This document shows, piece by piece, positions 35,409-43,989 of a DNA stretch of 64,000 nucleotides. The position numbers and the translations under genes were made by a program. The stretch spans positions 2,046,001 through 2,110,000 of the forward strand of contig NZ_CP128170.1 of assembly GCF_030347395.1 (NCBI RefSeq). The letters are read 5' to 3'. How positions within the stretch are numbered: position 1 is the first letter of the stretch; every line of letters starts with the position of its first letter. This DNA is from Microbacterium sp. ET2 (lineage in GTDB: Bacteria; Actinomycetota; Actinomycetes; Actinomycetales; Microbacteriaceae). The notes beneath the pieces were generated by a model. It worked only from the letters and a program-made list of their open reading frames with translations, was not told the origin of the DNA and ran no database searches.

Positions 35409-36268
35409 CGACCCGTCGATTTCTGCGGCTGTCGCGCTGATCGGGCCGCACGTTTCGACGGGTCGCGCTCGGGGCCGCGGGTCCGACCCGCGCGCTACGC
35501 GCCGGCGCACACCCTGCCCGCGCACGACCGGTCGATTTCTGCGGCTGTCGTGCCGAGCGGGCCGCACCTTTTGACGGGTCGCGCTCGGGGCCGCGGGTCC
35601 GACCCGCGCGCTCCGCGCCCGCGCACACCGTGCCCGCGCACGACCGGTCGATTTCTGCGGCTGTCGCGCCGATCGGGCCGCACATTTTGACGGGTCGCGT
35701 TCGGGTCGCGGGTCCGACCCGCGCGCTCCGCGCCCGCGCACACCCCGCCCGCGCACGACCGGTCGATTTCTGCGGCTGTCGCGCCGACCGGGCCGCACAT
35801 TTTGACGGGTCGCGCTCGGGGCCGCGGGTCCGACCCGCGCGCTCCGCGCACACCCCGCCCGCACGCGACCCGTCGATTTCTGCGGCTGTCGCGCCGATCG
35901 TGCCGCACGTTTCGACGGGTCGCGTTCGGGGCGCGGGGTCGACCCGCGCGCTACGCGCCGGCGCACACCGTGCCCGCGCGCGACCGGTCGATTTCTGCGG
36001 CTGTCGCGCCGATCGGGCCGCACATTTTGACGGGTTGCGTTCGGGTCGCGGGTCCGACCCGCGCGCTCCGCGCCCGCGCACACCCCGCCCGCGCACGACC
36101 GGTCGATTTCTGCGGCTGTCGCGCCGATCGGGCCGCACATTTTGACGGGTCGCGCTCGGGGGCGCGGGGCCGACCCGCGCGCTGCGCGCCCCCGCACACC
36201 CTCCCCCCGCACGACCGGTCGATTTCTGCGGCCTGTTCGACGGCTCAACCGCAGAACTTGACGGGTCG
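35409..36268. repeat. Eight-copy array of a 57-bp inverted-repeat element
   Basis: Eight copies start at 35409, 35525, 35641, 35756, 35866, 35981, 36096 and 36212, a period of 110-116 bp. Each is 57 bp and bounded by CGACC[C/G]GTC and GACGGGTCG (one GACGGGTTG), with subterminal GATTTCTGCGGC and a matching GCCGCA on the other side, so each can fold into a hairpin. The ~58-bp spacers are also conserved and carry GCGGGTCCGACCCGC. The last copy keeps the ends and length but has a diverged centre. This explains the gene-free stretch 35362-36381. No protein is supported despite long open frames. Confidence 0.9.
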
Positions 36269-36381
36269 CGCAACGCCGTCGCGAGCCGGTCGACTCCTGC
36301 ACAAACGCGCGAATCGGCGGGCTATCCACCGGCGCGGTTGCGACGCGTCATCCGGTATCCAGGTGGCGGGATGCTGGGGCG

Positions 36382-37293
36382 ATGCCGCATCCGAAACCTC
36401 TGCCCACAGCTCTTGCCGGCAAACCGTTCGCGGTGGCCGAGGCGCTTCGCGAGGGAGTGTCGCCGGGGCGTCTTCGGGCCCGTGATCTCGATGCTCCGTT
36501 CCAGGGTGTACGTAGCCGAGCCGGCGGGGATTCGTCGTTCGTCGGGCGCGTGCGCGCGGTGGCCCCGCGCCTCCGCGACGGCGACGCGGTGAGCCATCTC
36601 GCTGCGCTCGCGCTCGTCGGAGCCGACGCGATCGGCGGCCTGTCGACGATGGTCGACGTCTGTTCTCGGGCGCCCCTGACCCGCATGCGGGCCCGCGGCG
36701 TGCGGGGGCATCAGATCATCGAGGGCTCCGTCCGCGTCGGCGCCGTGGCCGGCTTACCCGCGGTGCACCCCGTCGATGCCTGGTGTCAGCTCGCCTCCGA
36801 CCACTCCGTGCGAGAACTCATCATCGTCGGCGATGCGCTGGTTCGCCGCCAGAACCCCATCGCTGACCGGGACGAACTTCGGCGCGCGACCGCGCAGTGG
36901 AGCGGTCGCCGCGGCGCGAAGCGGCTGAGGGAGGCCGAAGCGCTGGTGCGCGAGGGGACCGACTCTCCGCGCGAGACGCGGCTGCGCCTCGACGCTGAGG
37001 CCTACGGACTGCCGGAACCGGTGGTGAACCACCCCGTCTACGACGAAACCGGGCAGCTCGTCGCGATCCTCGATCTGGCTTACCCGGAGTACCGCGTCGG
37101 GCTCGAGTACGACGGCGACCACCACCGCACCGATGACGGGCAGTACTACCGCGACCTCGAGCGGCTCGACGCCCTCGCGCGGCTCGGGTGGCGTGACGTC
37201 CGCGTCACGAGAGAGCACCGCGGCATCCGGCTGAGCCTGGCACTGAGCAGAGTGGCCGATGCCCTCCGGGATCGCGGATGGCGGCCCGGGTGA
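36382..37293 (+). CDS. DUF559/Vsr-like nuclease-fold protein
   Basis: 303 residues. The N-terminal part resembles the AbiEi-type winged helix seen in this actinobacterial family (FAVAEALREGVSPGRLRARDL). The C-terminal part carries a PD-(D/E)XK/Vsr-like core: SPRETRLRL (Glu), AILDLAYPEYRVGLEYDGDHHR (Asp ... Glu), then RDLERLDALARLGWRDVRVT. This suggests DNA binding or cleavage, but no activity is proven. The gene sits between the 57-bp repeat array and a solitary 57-bp copy. Confidence 0.75.
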   Translation: MPHPKPLPTALAGKPFAVAEALREGVSPGRLRARDLDAPFQGVRSRAGGDSSFVGRVRAVAPRLRDGDAVSHLAALALVGADAIGGLSTMVDVCSRAPLTRMRARGVRGHQIIEGSVRVGAVAGLPAVHPVDAWCQLASDHSVRELIIVGDALVRRQNPIADRDELRRATAQWSGRRGAKRLREAEALVREGTDSPRETRLRLDAEAYGLPEPVVNHPVYDETGQLVAILDLAYPEYRVGLEYDGDHHRTDDGQYYRDLERLDALARLGWRDVRVTREHRGIRLSLALSRVADALRDRGWRPG

Positions 37294-37303
37294 CGGCTGC
37301 GCG

Positions 37304-37360
37304 CGACCCGTCAAGAATCGTCGGTCCGCGGCCGGGTGAGCCGCAGGAATCGACGGGTCG
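37304..37360. repeat. Solitary 57-bp inverted-repeat element
   Basis: Starts CGACCCGTC and ends GACGGGTCG with a perfect 9-bp inverted repeat and exactly the 57-bp length of the array copies. Read on the minus strand it begins CGACCCGTCGATTCCTGCGG, close to the array consensus. It starts 11 bp after the nuclease-like gene stop. Confidence 0.85.
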
Positions 37361-37404
37361 TGGCAGCGATCAGGCGGGTGGGCGCGGGGCAGGGGCGGGC
37401 CCGG

Positions 37405-38001
37405 TCAGGCCCGCGGCTCGATGCGCAGCACCTCGGGCGAGTCGCCGACCGTCAGGTCATCGATGACCCGGATGCTGCGGGCCACCTGATCCACGAACGG
37501 GATCACCGTCCCCACCCGCTCCCGGTCGGAGCACACCGCCGTCAGCGTGACGAGGTGGGTTCCGGTGTCCCACGTGTAGGTGGCGAATGGCGGTGTGCGA
37601 GGCTCGGGCGGCAGCGCCATGACCAGACGCTCGCCGACACCCAGGTGAGGGTTGTGGAACGACTCGGTGTCGTGGTACTCGATCGGCATCATCGCCCGCG
37701 CGGTGCGCAGCTGCGGGGTGAGCTCCTGCAGCTGGGCCATCATCACGACGAGCTCGGGGTCGGCCTTCCAGACCCAGATGAGAACACGGCCGTCGGCACG
37801 ACGCATCAGCAGCGGTGCCGCCTGACTCATCATCCATGCCATCCCGCGGCTTCCCGGGCGCTCCTCGGCGCCCATCGCCCGATTGGCCTGGCCCAGCAGC
37901 ATCCGGATAGCCGCCTTGCGATGGCGACGCCCGCGGAATCCGAGCGAACCGGTGACGGGAACCCAACGATCGGGGGAGGCATCGGCCTGAAGTCGAGGCA
38001 T
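37405..38001 (-). CDS. Conserved hypothetical protein
   Basis: 198 residues with no signal peptide or recognised domain. Hydrophobic patches are short (GMAWMMSQAAPLLM). Sequence such as PELVVMMAQLQELTPQL, TYTWDTGTHLVTLTAV and QVARSIRVIDDLTV suggests an alpha/beta fold. It is divergent from the glycosyltransferase pair, 155 bp apart. Function unknown. Confidence 0.65.
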   Translation of the reverse strand: MPRLQADASPDRWVPVTGSLGFRGRRHRKAAIRMLLGQANRAMGAEERPGSRGMAWMMSQAAPLLMRRADGRVLIWVWKADPELVVMMAQLQELTPQLRTARAMMPIEYHDTESFHNPHLGVGERLVMALPPEPRTPPFATYTWDTGTHLVTLTAVCSDRERVGTVIPFVDQVARSIRVIDDLTVGDSPEVLRIEPRA

Positions 38002-38156
38002 GCCCCCAAGGGTAGGCGCGCGGCCTGCGGAAATCCTCGACGCACGCCCCGCCCGAGCCGCGCTCCCGGGGGGAACGCCCCGCCTCGATTAGAGTGGGAC
38101 CGCCGTGCGACCCTGCGCGGCGCCATCCTCCGCCGCAGAGAACAGGCACACCTTTC

Positions 38157-39374
38157 GTGACCACCCCCGCGACGCCCGATGACCCCATACGCTCCGACGC
38201 CGTGAAGCGACCGCTCCGGGTGCTCATCGGCTGCGACACCTTCGCTCCCGACATCAACGGCGCCGCCCGGTTCGCCGAGCGCCTCGCCGCCGGCCTCGTG
38301 GCCCGCGGCCACGACGTGCACGTGATCGCCCCCAACAGCGCCTACCGGAGAAGCCCCGCCCACACCGAGGTGATCGAGGGCGAGCCGATGACGATGCATC
38401 GCCTGCCCTCGGTGCGCTGGCCTCCCCACGACTGGCTGCGCTTCGTCTGGCCGTGGCGGTCGAAGCACTACGCCCGCATGGTGCTCGACGAGGTCAAGCC
38501 CGACGTCGTCCACATCCAGTCGCACATCGTGATCGGTCGCGGTCTGTCGCGCGAGGCGCGCAAGCGCGGCATCCCGATCATCGCGACCAACCACGTCATG
38601 GCCGAGAACATCCTCGACTTCACCACGCTCCCCGACGCGATGAACAGGGTGGTGCTGAAGCTCGCCTGGGCCGACGCGCGGCGCACGTTCCAGATGACCC
38701 GCGCTGTCACGACCCCGACCCGCCGCGCCGCCGACTTCCTCGAGTCGACGATCGAGATCCAGAACGTCATCCCGATCAGCTGCGGCATCGACCGTTCGAA
38801 CTACGCCCCCGACCTGACACCGCGCGACCGCAACCGCGTGCTCTTCGTCGGTCGCCTCACGAGCGAGAAGCACATCGACGTGCTGCTGAACGCCGTCGCG
38901 ACGCTCGACCCGGCCCTCGACGTCTCGGTCGACATCGTCGGCGGCGGCGATCAGCGCAAGAACCTCGAGAACCTCACCGCCCAGCTCGGGCTCACCGATC
39001 GCGTCACCTTCCACGGTCACGCGTCGGAGGAGGACCTGCGGGCCATCTACTCCCGCGCGAGCGTCTTCGCGATCGCCTCGATCGCCGAGCTGCAATCCAT
39101 CGCCACGATGGAGGCCATGGCCTCGGGGCTGCCGATCGTCGCGGCGAATGCCGTCGCCCTGCCTCACCTCGTGCGCGACGGCGAGAACGGCTACCTGTTC
39201 GAGCCGGGGAACGTCGCCGAGATGGCCGACAAGCTCACGGCCGTCCTGACCGCCACCCCCGAGGAGCGGCAGCGGATGCAGCAGGCCTCGCTCGACGGGG
39301 TGGTCGTCCACGACATCGGCCGCACCCTCGACACCTTCGAGGCCCTGTACCGCGGCGAGCCCATCCCGCAGTGA
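38157..39374 (+). CDS. GT4-family glycosyltransferase
   Basis: 405 residues, GT-B fold. The N-terminal Rossmann start is RVLIGCDTFAPDINGAARFAERLAAGL. The C-terminal donor-binding domain has VLFVGRLTSEKHIDVLL, and the GT4 acidic/retaining motif region SIAELQSIATMEAMASGLPIVA. It transfers a sugar from an activated donor at the inner leaflet of the membrane. Glycolipid or mannoside synthesis is plausible but not shown. The GTG at 38157 gives a 20-residue lead. A second GT4 gene follows after 10 bp. Confidence 0.88.
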   Translation: MTTPATPDDPIRSDAVKRPLRVLIGCDTFAPDINGAARFAERLAAGLVARGHDVHVIAPNSAYRRSPAHTEVIEGEPMTMHRLPSVRWPPHDWLRFVWPWRSKHYARMVLDEVKPDVVHIQSHIVIGRGLSREARKRGIPIIATNHVMAENILDFTTLPDAMNRVVLKLAWADARRTFQMTRAVTTPTRRAADFLESTIEIQNVIPISCGIDRSNYAPDLTPRDRNRVLFVGRLTSEKHIDVLLNAVATLDPALDVSVDIVGGGDQRKNLENLTAQLGLTDRVTFHGHASEEDLRAIYSRASVFAIASIAELQSIATMEAMASGLPIVAANAVALPHLVRDGENGYLFEPGNVAEMADKLTAVLTATPEERQRMQQASLDGVVVHDIGRTLDTFEALYRGEPIPQ

Positions 39375-39384
39375 GGCGTTCCGC

Positions 39385-40587
39385 GTGCACATCGTGATGT
39401 TCGGCGACCAGCACGTCGAGTCCTCCGGCGGCGCGCAGGTGTCGATGAGGCTGCAGCGACGCTTCCTCGAGCGCGCCGGGCACATCGTGACCATCGTCCA
39501 GCCGCGCCTTCACGCCCGCCGGGTCGACGACCCCGCCTACCTCGACCTGCCGTCGGTGCCGGTCACCCTCGACCGGGAGTACGGGATGACGCTGCCCACG
39601 CGGGCGGCCGACCGCGCCGTCGATGCGGGAATGGCCGAGCGCCCGCCGGTCGACGTCGTGCACGTGCAGGGCGATTTCTGGGGGGCGGTCCTCGGTCACC
39701 GCTTCGCCGCCCGTCACGCGCTGCCGCTCGTGCACACCATGCACAACAGGGTCGACGTGGGAATCGAGGCGACGACGCCCTTCCCCCGCCTGGCGCTGCG
39801 CGCACTCAACACGTGGGCGAGCCGGGCGATCCTTCCGCGCGCGCCGCGGGAACCCGGCACGGACGGGTGGGCCTACCTCCGCCGGTTCGCCGCGCGCGCC
39901 GCGGCGGTGACCGCGCCGTCATCCCACTTCGCCCATCGCCTGATGGCCCACCACGTGCGTCCCGGCGGGTCACCGGAGGGCCACGTCGATGTCGTCTGGA
40001 ACGGCATCGATGACGAGGTGCTGGATGCCGCGGCCGCTGCCGGTCCTCGACAGCCGGTGCCTCCGCAGCCCCGGCTGGTGTGGGTCGGTCGGATGAGCCC
40101 CGAGAAACGCCTGCTGCCCTTCCTCGACGCGCTCGCCGACTCCGGCGTCTCCGCCGACGTGACGGTGATCGGCGGCGGAGGTCAGGCCCGCGCGGCGCGG
40201 CGGCTCGTGGCGCGCCGACGGCCGGCGGCGCGCGTCACCTTCGCCGGGCGGCTGCCCTACGCCGAGACCCTCCGGCGCCTCGCCGCCGCCGACGCCGTCG
40301 TGCAGAGCTCGATCGGCTTCGAGACGCAGGGGATGACGGTGTTCGAGGCCGCGTCGCTGGGCACCCCGGCCATCGTGGCCGACCCCGACATCGCCGACGA
40401 GCTCGGCGACGGAGTGTGGCGTGTCGGCGAGGAGCCCGATGGCTTCGCGCAGACACTCCGCGACGCCGTCGCCGACATCGCCGCCGGGCGCGCGCCGCGG
40501 CCGCTGCCCGAGACCGCCGAGGCGTTCCGCCAGTCCTCGCGGACTGCGGCGATGGTGGCGGTGTACGAGCGGGTCAGGCGGCGCTGA
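39385..40587 (+). CDS. GT4-family glycosyltransferase
   Basis: 400 residues, GT-B fold. The acceptor domain starts HIVMFGDQHVESSGGAQVSM. The donor domain has LVWVGRMSPEKRLLPFLDAL and the retaining motif SSIGFETQGMTVFEAASLGTPAI. The pairing with the upstream gene suggests successive transfers in one glycan or glycolipid pathway. The stop overlaps the convergent membrane protein by 14 bp. Confidence 0.87.
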   Translation: MHIVMFGDQHVESSGGAQVSMRLQRRFLERAGHIVTIVQPRLHARRVDDPAYLDLPSVPVTLDREYGMTLPTRAADRAVDAGMAERPPVDVVHVQGDFWGAVLGHRFAARHALPLVHTMHNRVDVGIEATTPFPRLALRALNTWASRAILPRAPREPGTDGWAYLRRFAARAAAVTAPSSHFAHRLMAHHVRPGGSPEGHVDVVWNGIDDEVLDAAAAAGPRQPVPPQPRLVWVGRMSPEKRLLPFLDALADSGVSADVTVIGGGGQARAARRLVARRRPAARVTFAGRLPYAETLRRLAAADAVVQSSIGFETQGMTVFEAASLGTPAIVADPDIADELGDGVWRVGEEPDGFAQTLRDAVADIAAGRAPRPLPETAEAFRQSSRTAAMVAVYERVRRR

Positions 40588-41017
40588 GGATCAGCGGGTA
40601 GAGCACGTTCCAGAGCACCGCGCTCAGCAGGGCGAATCCCCCGGCACCGAGCGCGATCGCGGCCAGGACCGGTGAACGGTCACGCTGGAAGAGGCCGACG
40701 AGGCCGAGGACGACGGTGACGAGGGCGACGAAGCCCTCGACGATGCCGAGGATGCCGGTGATCGGACCGAACAGGTCGTAGGTCTGCGACAGCAGGATTC
40801 CGACCTGCACGAACAGCTGCAGCACGAGAAGCAGGACGAGGACGGCGGCCGAGATGATGGCGGCCAGTCCCCACGGGTTTCTGCGGCCTCGAGCGCCACC
40901 GGGCGCCGGGGCGACGCCGGCGGGGGCATAGCCGGCCGGCGGTGCGAAGGAGGAGGCCGGCGCCGCCGGCTCGACGCCGGGCGTAGGCGTGGGATCAGAA
41001 GGAGTGGAGTAGGACAC
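40574..41017 (-). CDS. Small multi-TM membrane protein
   Basis: 147 residues. A Pro/Ala-rich cytoplasmic N-terminus (~1-45) precedes four hydrophobic segments (GLAAIISAAVLVLLLVLQLF, GILGIVEGFVALVTVVLGLVG and two after QRDRSPVL). It is similar in layout to DUF4190-type actinobacterial proteins. Function unknown. Confidence 0.7.
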   Translation of the reverse strand: MSYSTPSDPTPTPGVEPAAPASSFAPPAGYAPAGVAPAPGGARGRRNPWGLAAIISAAVLVLLLVLQLFVQVGILLSQTYDLFGPITGILGIVEGFVALVTVVLGLVGLFQRDRSPVLAAIALGAGGFALLSAVLWNVLYPLILSAA

Positions 41018-41052
41018 GGCGACCTCGTCTCATCGAGGTTCCGAGTCTATGG

Positions 41053-41169
41053 TCAGCGCAGTCGCGTGCCGTCGGTCGGCACGCGACGGTACCCGTCACG
41101 GCGCACGGCGATCGCGGAAGCGACGATGCCCCACACGGAGGCTGCGGCAAGGAGGATGAGGAGTGACAT
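41053..41169 (-). CDS. Short one-helix membrane protein
   Basis: 38 residues: MSLLILLAAASVWGIVASAIA followed by a basic tail RRDGYRRVPTDGTR. Short proteins of this pattern (one helix then RRDGYRRVP) recur in Actinobacteria, which supports it as real. It is divergent from the AraC-type regulator. Function unknown. Confidence 0.6.
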   Translation of the reverse strand: MSLLILLAAASVWGIVASAIAVRRDGYRRVPTDGTRLR

Positions 41170-41196
41170 GGCAGAAAAGCTATGCTTGACGCGATA

Positions 41197-41212
41197 CTGC
41201 CAAAAGTGGCAG
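41197..41212. promoter_or_regulatory. Inverted repeat between small membrane gene and AraC regulator
   Basis: CTGCCA-AAAG-TGGCAG, a perfect 6-bp-arm repeat, lies just after a TTGACG hexamer (41186-41191) in the divergent promoter region. It is a candidate operator or part of the promoter of the regulator gene. Confidence 0.4.
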
Positions 41213-41270
41213 GATGGACACTGTCCGAATGATTTCTGCCATACCGTGGATGGGTACGGAAGGATCTGCC

Positions 41271-42263
41271 ATGAGAACCGTCGCCTGCATCGTGACCGAC
41301 GGGTTCGCCCCGTTCGAGTTCGGCGTCGCCTGTGAGGCATTCGGGCTGGATCGCTCGGCCGACGGTGTGCCGAACTTCGACTTCCGCGTGGTGACACCCG
41401 ACCCGGGCCCCGTCTCATCCAAGCTCGGCTTCTCGATCAACGTCGCCGCCGATCTGGGCTTCGCCGACGAGGCCGATCTCGTGGTGGTCTCGCCCACTCC
41501 GCATGAGTACTGGGGCGATCCGGACCCCCGCGTGATCGAAGTGATCCGCCGCGCGGTCGATCGTGGTGCCTGGGTTCTCAGCGTCTGCAGCGGCTCCTTC
41601 GTGCTGGGCGCCGCCGGCGTGCTCGATGGACGACGCGCGACGACCCACTGGATGTACGCAGCGACGATGGCCGAGATGTTCCCCGCCGTCGAGGTCGACC
41701 CCGACGTGCTGTACGTCCAGGACGGCCGCATCATCACCAGCGCCGGCACCGCCGCCGGAATCGACGCGTGCCTGCACCTGCTCCGCCAGGAGCTCGGCGC
41801 GGAGCTGACCAACAAGATCGCCCGGCGCATGGTCGTTCCTCCCCAGCGCGACGGCGGTCAGGCGCAGTTCATCGACAAGCCGTTGCCGGTGTCGACGTCG
41901 CAGTCGCTCGCGCCGGTCACCGACTGGATGCTCGACAATCTGCGCAGCGACCTCACCGTCGAGCAGCTGGCCGCGAAGGCGCACATGTCGCCACGCACGT
42001 TCGCCCGGCGATTCAAGGCCGACCACGGCGCGACTCCTGCCGCGTGGCTTGCTCGCCAGCGTCTCATCCACGCGCAGCGGCTGCTGGAGACCACCGACCT
42101 CGGCCTCGATCGCATCGCCTGGGAGAGCGGCTTCGGATCGGCCGCGGTCCTGCGGCAGAATTTCGCCCGCACTCTGGGGATCACTCCGACCGCGTACCGC
42201 GACCGGTTCTGCTGCGTGCGGGAGGGCTCCACCGCGGCATCCGTCCTCGAACCCGCCCTCTGA
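41271..42263 (+). CDS. GATase1-like AraC-family regulator
   Basis: 330 residues. The N-terminal DJ-1/PfpI domain (~1-175) has the nucleophile-elbow VCSGSFVLGAAGVLDGRRATTHW. The C-terminal AraC domain has two helix-turn-helix units (LTVEQLAAKAHMSPRTFARRFK and LDRIAWESGFGSAAVLRQNF). FtrA/GlxR-type regulators of this class sense small metabolites. Target genes are unknown; the divergent 38-residue membrane protein gene is a candidate. The start is placed at 41271, where the DJ-1 domain begins. Confidence 0.88.
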   Translation: MRTVACIVTDGFAPFEFGVACEAFGLDRSADGVPNFDFRVVTPDPGPVSSKLGFSINVAADLGFADEADLVVVSPTPHEYWGDPDPRVIEVIRRAVDRGAWVLSVCSGSFVLGAAGVLDGRRATTHWMYAATMAEMFPAVEVDPDVLYVQDGRIITSAGTAAGIDACLHLLRQELGAELTNKIARRMVVPPQRDGGQAQFIDKPLPVSTSQSLAPVTDWMLDNLRSDLTVEQLAAKAHMSPRTFARRFKADHGATPAAWLARQRLIHAQRLLETTDLGLDRIAWESGFGSAAVLRQNFARTLGITPTAYRDRFCCVREGSTAASVLEPAL

Positions 42264-42372
42264 AGAGTTTTCCCGGACGAAACGTTCGGACGCTAGGCTC
42301 CCGCCGAAACCGACCGGCCCGCGCCCGGGGCCATCGTTCGGTCACATCGAGTTCGCCGGGGGGGATGGCGAC

Positions 42373-43977
42373 ATGGGGACACCGTATGCGGTCGCGATCG
42401 ACCTGCGCGACGAATCGACGTCCGTGGCGATCGCCGAACGGCTGCCGGACGGCGCGCTCGCTGTGCGCCCGGTCCTCGAAGGGTCCGACGGCGGCATACC
42501 GACGACGGTGTTCCTGGGGGACGACGACGTGGTCTTCGGTGAGGCGGCGCTCGAACTCGGCCTCGCCGAGCCGGATCGCCTGATCGACGGTTTCGTGTCC
42601 CGCGTGGCAGAGGCCGGCGCGTTCTTCGAGGTGCACGGCGAGCGGGTCACACCGCCGCAGTTGGTCGCGTGGGTCGTCGACGACGTCGTCCACCGGGTGA
42701 CGGGACTGATGGGAGAGGCTCCGGCGAGCATCGGAGTGCTCGTGCCCGACGCGTGGAGCGATGCGCGCCTGGCCGCCGTGGAGGAGGAGCTGCGCGCCGA
42801 CGGCCACCGCGCCGAGTTCCTCGACAGACTCGATTCCACCGCTCTCGCCTTCGCCCGCAGCGCGCCGTACTTCGGCAGCCGGATGATCGTGTCGAGTGTC
42901 GCGGATGACACATCAGTGGAATCTGCGGTGCTGCGCATCGGCGGCGACGGGGTCGTGAATCGGTTGGCCGATCCGGTCACGATCGAGCTGGATGCGGGCC
43001 TCGACCACCGGCAGGATGCCGCGGACGTGCGGCAGGCGATCCTCGACGCCCTTGCTGCGGCCGGCCGGGCCCTCGAGGATATGCACGCCGTCATCGTCAG
43101 CGGCGAACCCGCCGTCGTCGAGCCGATCGCGCCGACGATCGCCTCGCAGCTCGGGAGACCCCTTGAAGCGCTCGCCGACGTCGGTGCCTTCGCGGCGGTC
43201 GGTGCGGCGTGGGACCTCTCGGCGGAGCTCGCGCCCGTTGCGCCGCTGACCGCGGTGCTGCCCTCCGCCGGGGCGACGGCCGCATCCGCCGGCAGTGCGT
43301 CGCCCGCCGTCTCCACGACGGCGATCTCGTCGCCGACCGACCCGGCTGCGGGTTCCCGCCCCGCGCGCTCGAGGCGATGGATCGCCGTGTCCGCGGCGGT
43401 GGTCGCGATGGTCGCGGTCGTGGGTGGGGCCTCGGCCCTCGCCCTGGGAGTCGGCGGCACGCCCGAGGTAGACCAGGAGGTTCCTGCAGTGGTCGCGCCG
43501 ACTCGTTCCCCCTCGGAACGCGAGGTTCCCGCCTCCCCGACCCCCGGTCCCACGTCTCCGGCATCGGTGACGCCCGTGCCTTCCCCCACGAGTGAGATTG
43601 TCGTCGACGGGCCGACCGAGGCAAGCGACCGGCGCACGTCCGCCCGCCCGACCCCCACGAGGTCGACCCCTGTCGCATCGACGCCGCCGAGGGCGACGTC
43701 TCCGACGCCGACGTCGCCCTCGGCCACCTCGCCCGCGACCACGCCGTCGCCGTCGGTCACGGCGTCGCCGCCGGTCACGCCCTCCCCGGAACCGAGTGAG
43801 TCATCCCCGACGCCGGATCCCCCGCCCGCCTCGCCGACGCCGAGTCCGTCCGAACCGGAGGAGCCGGGGGAGCCCGGAGTGCCCGGGGAGCCGGGGGAGC
43901 CAGGTGAGCCGGAGAACCCGACGGAACCCTTCGTCCCGGATCCGGGCAACGAGGTACCGCCGGGGACTACTCCCTGA
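42373..43977 (+). CDS. Hsp70-like protein with membrane helix and Pro-rich tail
   Basis: 534 residues. Residues ~1-280 follow an actin/Hsp70 nucleotide-binding layout (PYAVAIDLRDESTSVAIAERL, GIPTTVFLGDDDVVFGEAAL, HAVIVSGEPAVVEPIAPTI). The phosphate-1 loop is degenerate (DLRDES instead of DLGTT). After an Ala/Ser linker there is one membrane helix (~338-360, WIAVSAAVVAMVAVVGGASALAL). Then comes a Ser/Thr/Pro-rich extracytoplasmic tail of ~170 residues ending in collagen-like GEPGEPGEP repeats. The chaperone substrate domain is missing. Function unknown; a sensor or wall-spanning role is possible. Confidence 0.75.
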   Translation: MGTPYAVAIDLRDESTSVAIAERLPDGALAVRPVLEGSDGGIPTTVFLGDDDVVFGEAALELGLAEPDRLIDGFVSRVAEAGAFFEVHGERVTPPQLVAWVVDDVVHRVTGLMGEAPASIGVLVPDAWSDARLAAVEEELRADGHRAEFLDRLDSTALAFARSAPYFGSRMIVSSVADDTSVESAVLRIGGDGVVNRLADPVTIELDAGLDHRQDAADVRQAILDALAAAGRALEDMHAVIVSGEPAVVEPIAPTIASQLGRPLEALADVGAFAAVGAAWDLSAELAPVAPLTAVLPSAGATAASAGSASPAVSTTAISSPTDPAAGSRPARSRRWIAVSAAVVAMVAVVGGASALALGVGGTPEVDQEVPAVVAPTRSPSEREVPASPTPGPTSPASVTPVPSPTSEIVVDGPTEASDRRTSARPTPTRSTPVASTPPRATSPTPTSPSATSPATTPSPSVTASPPVTPSPEPSESSPTPDPPPASPTPSPSEPEEPGEPGVPGEPGEPGEPENPTEPFVPDPGNEVPPGTTP

Positions 43978-43989
43978 CCCCCCGAGGCG

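Noticed and set aside
35409..36268. CRISPR array
   Set aside because: The stretches between repeats are themselves conserved, the repeat is 57 bp with terminal inverted arms, and no cas genes are present.
35304..36329. Repeat proteins on either strand across the array
   Set aside because: Long open frames arise from high GC; the 115-bp period is not a multiple of three and the products are Arg/Pro low-complexity.
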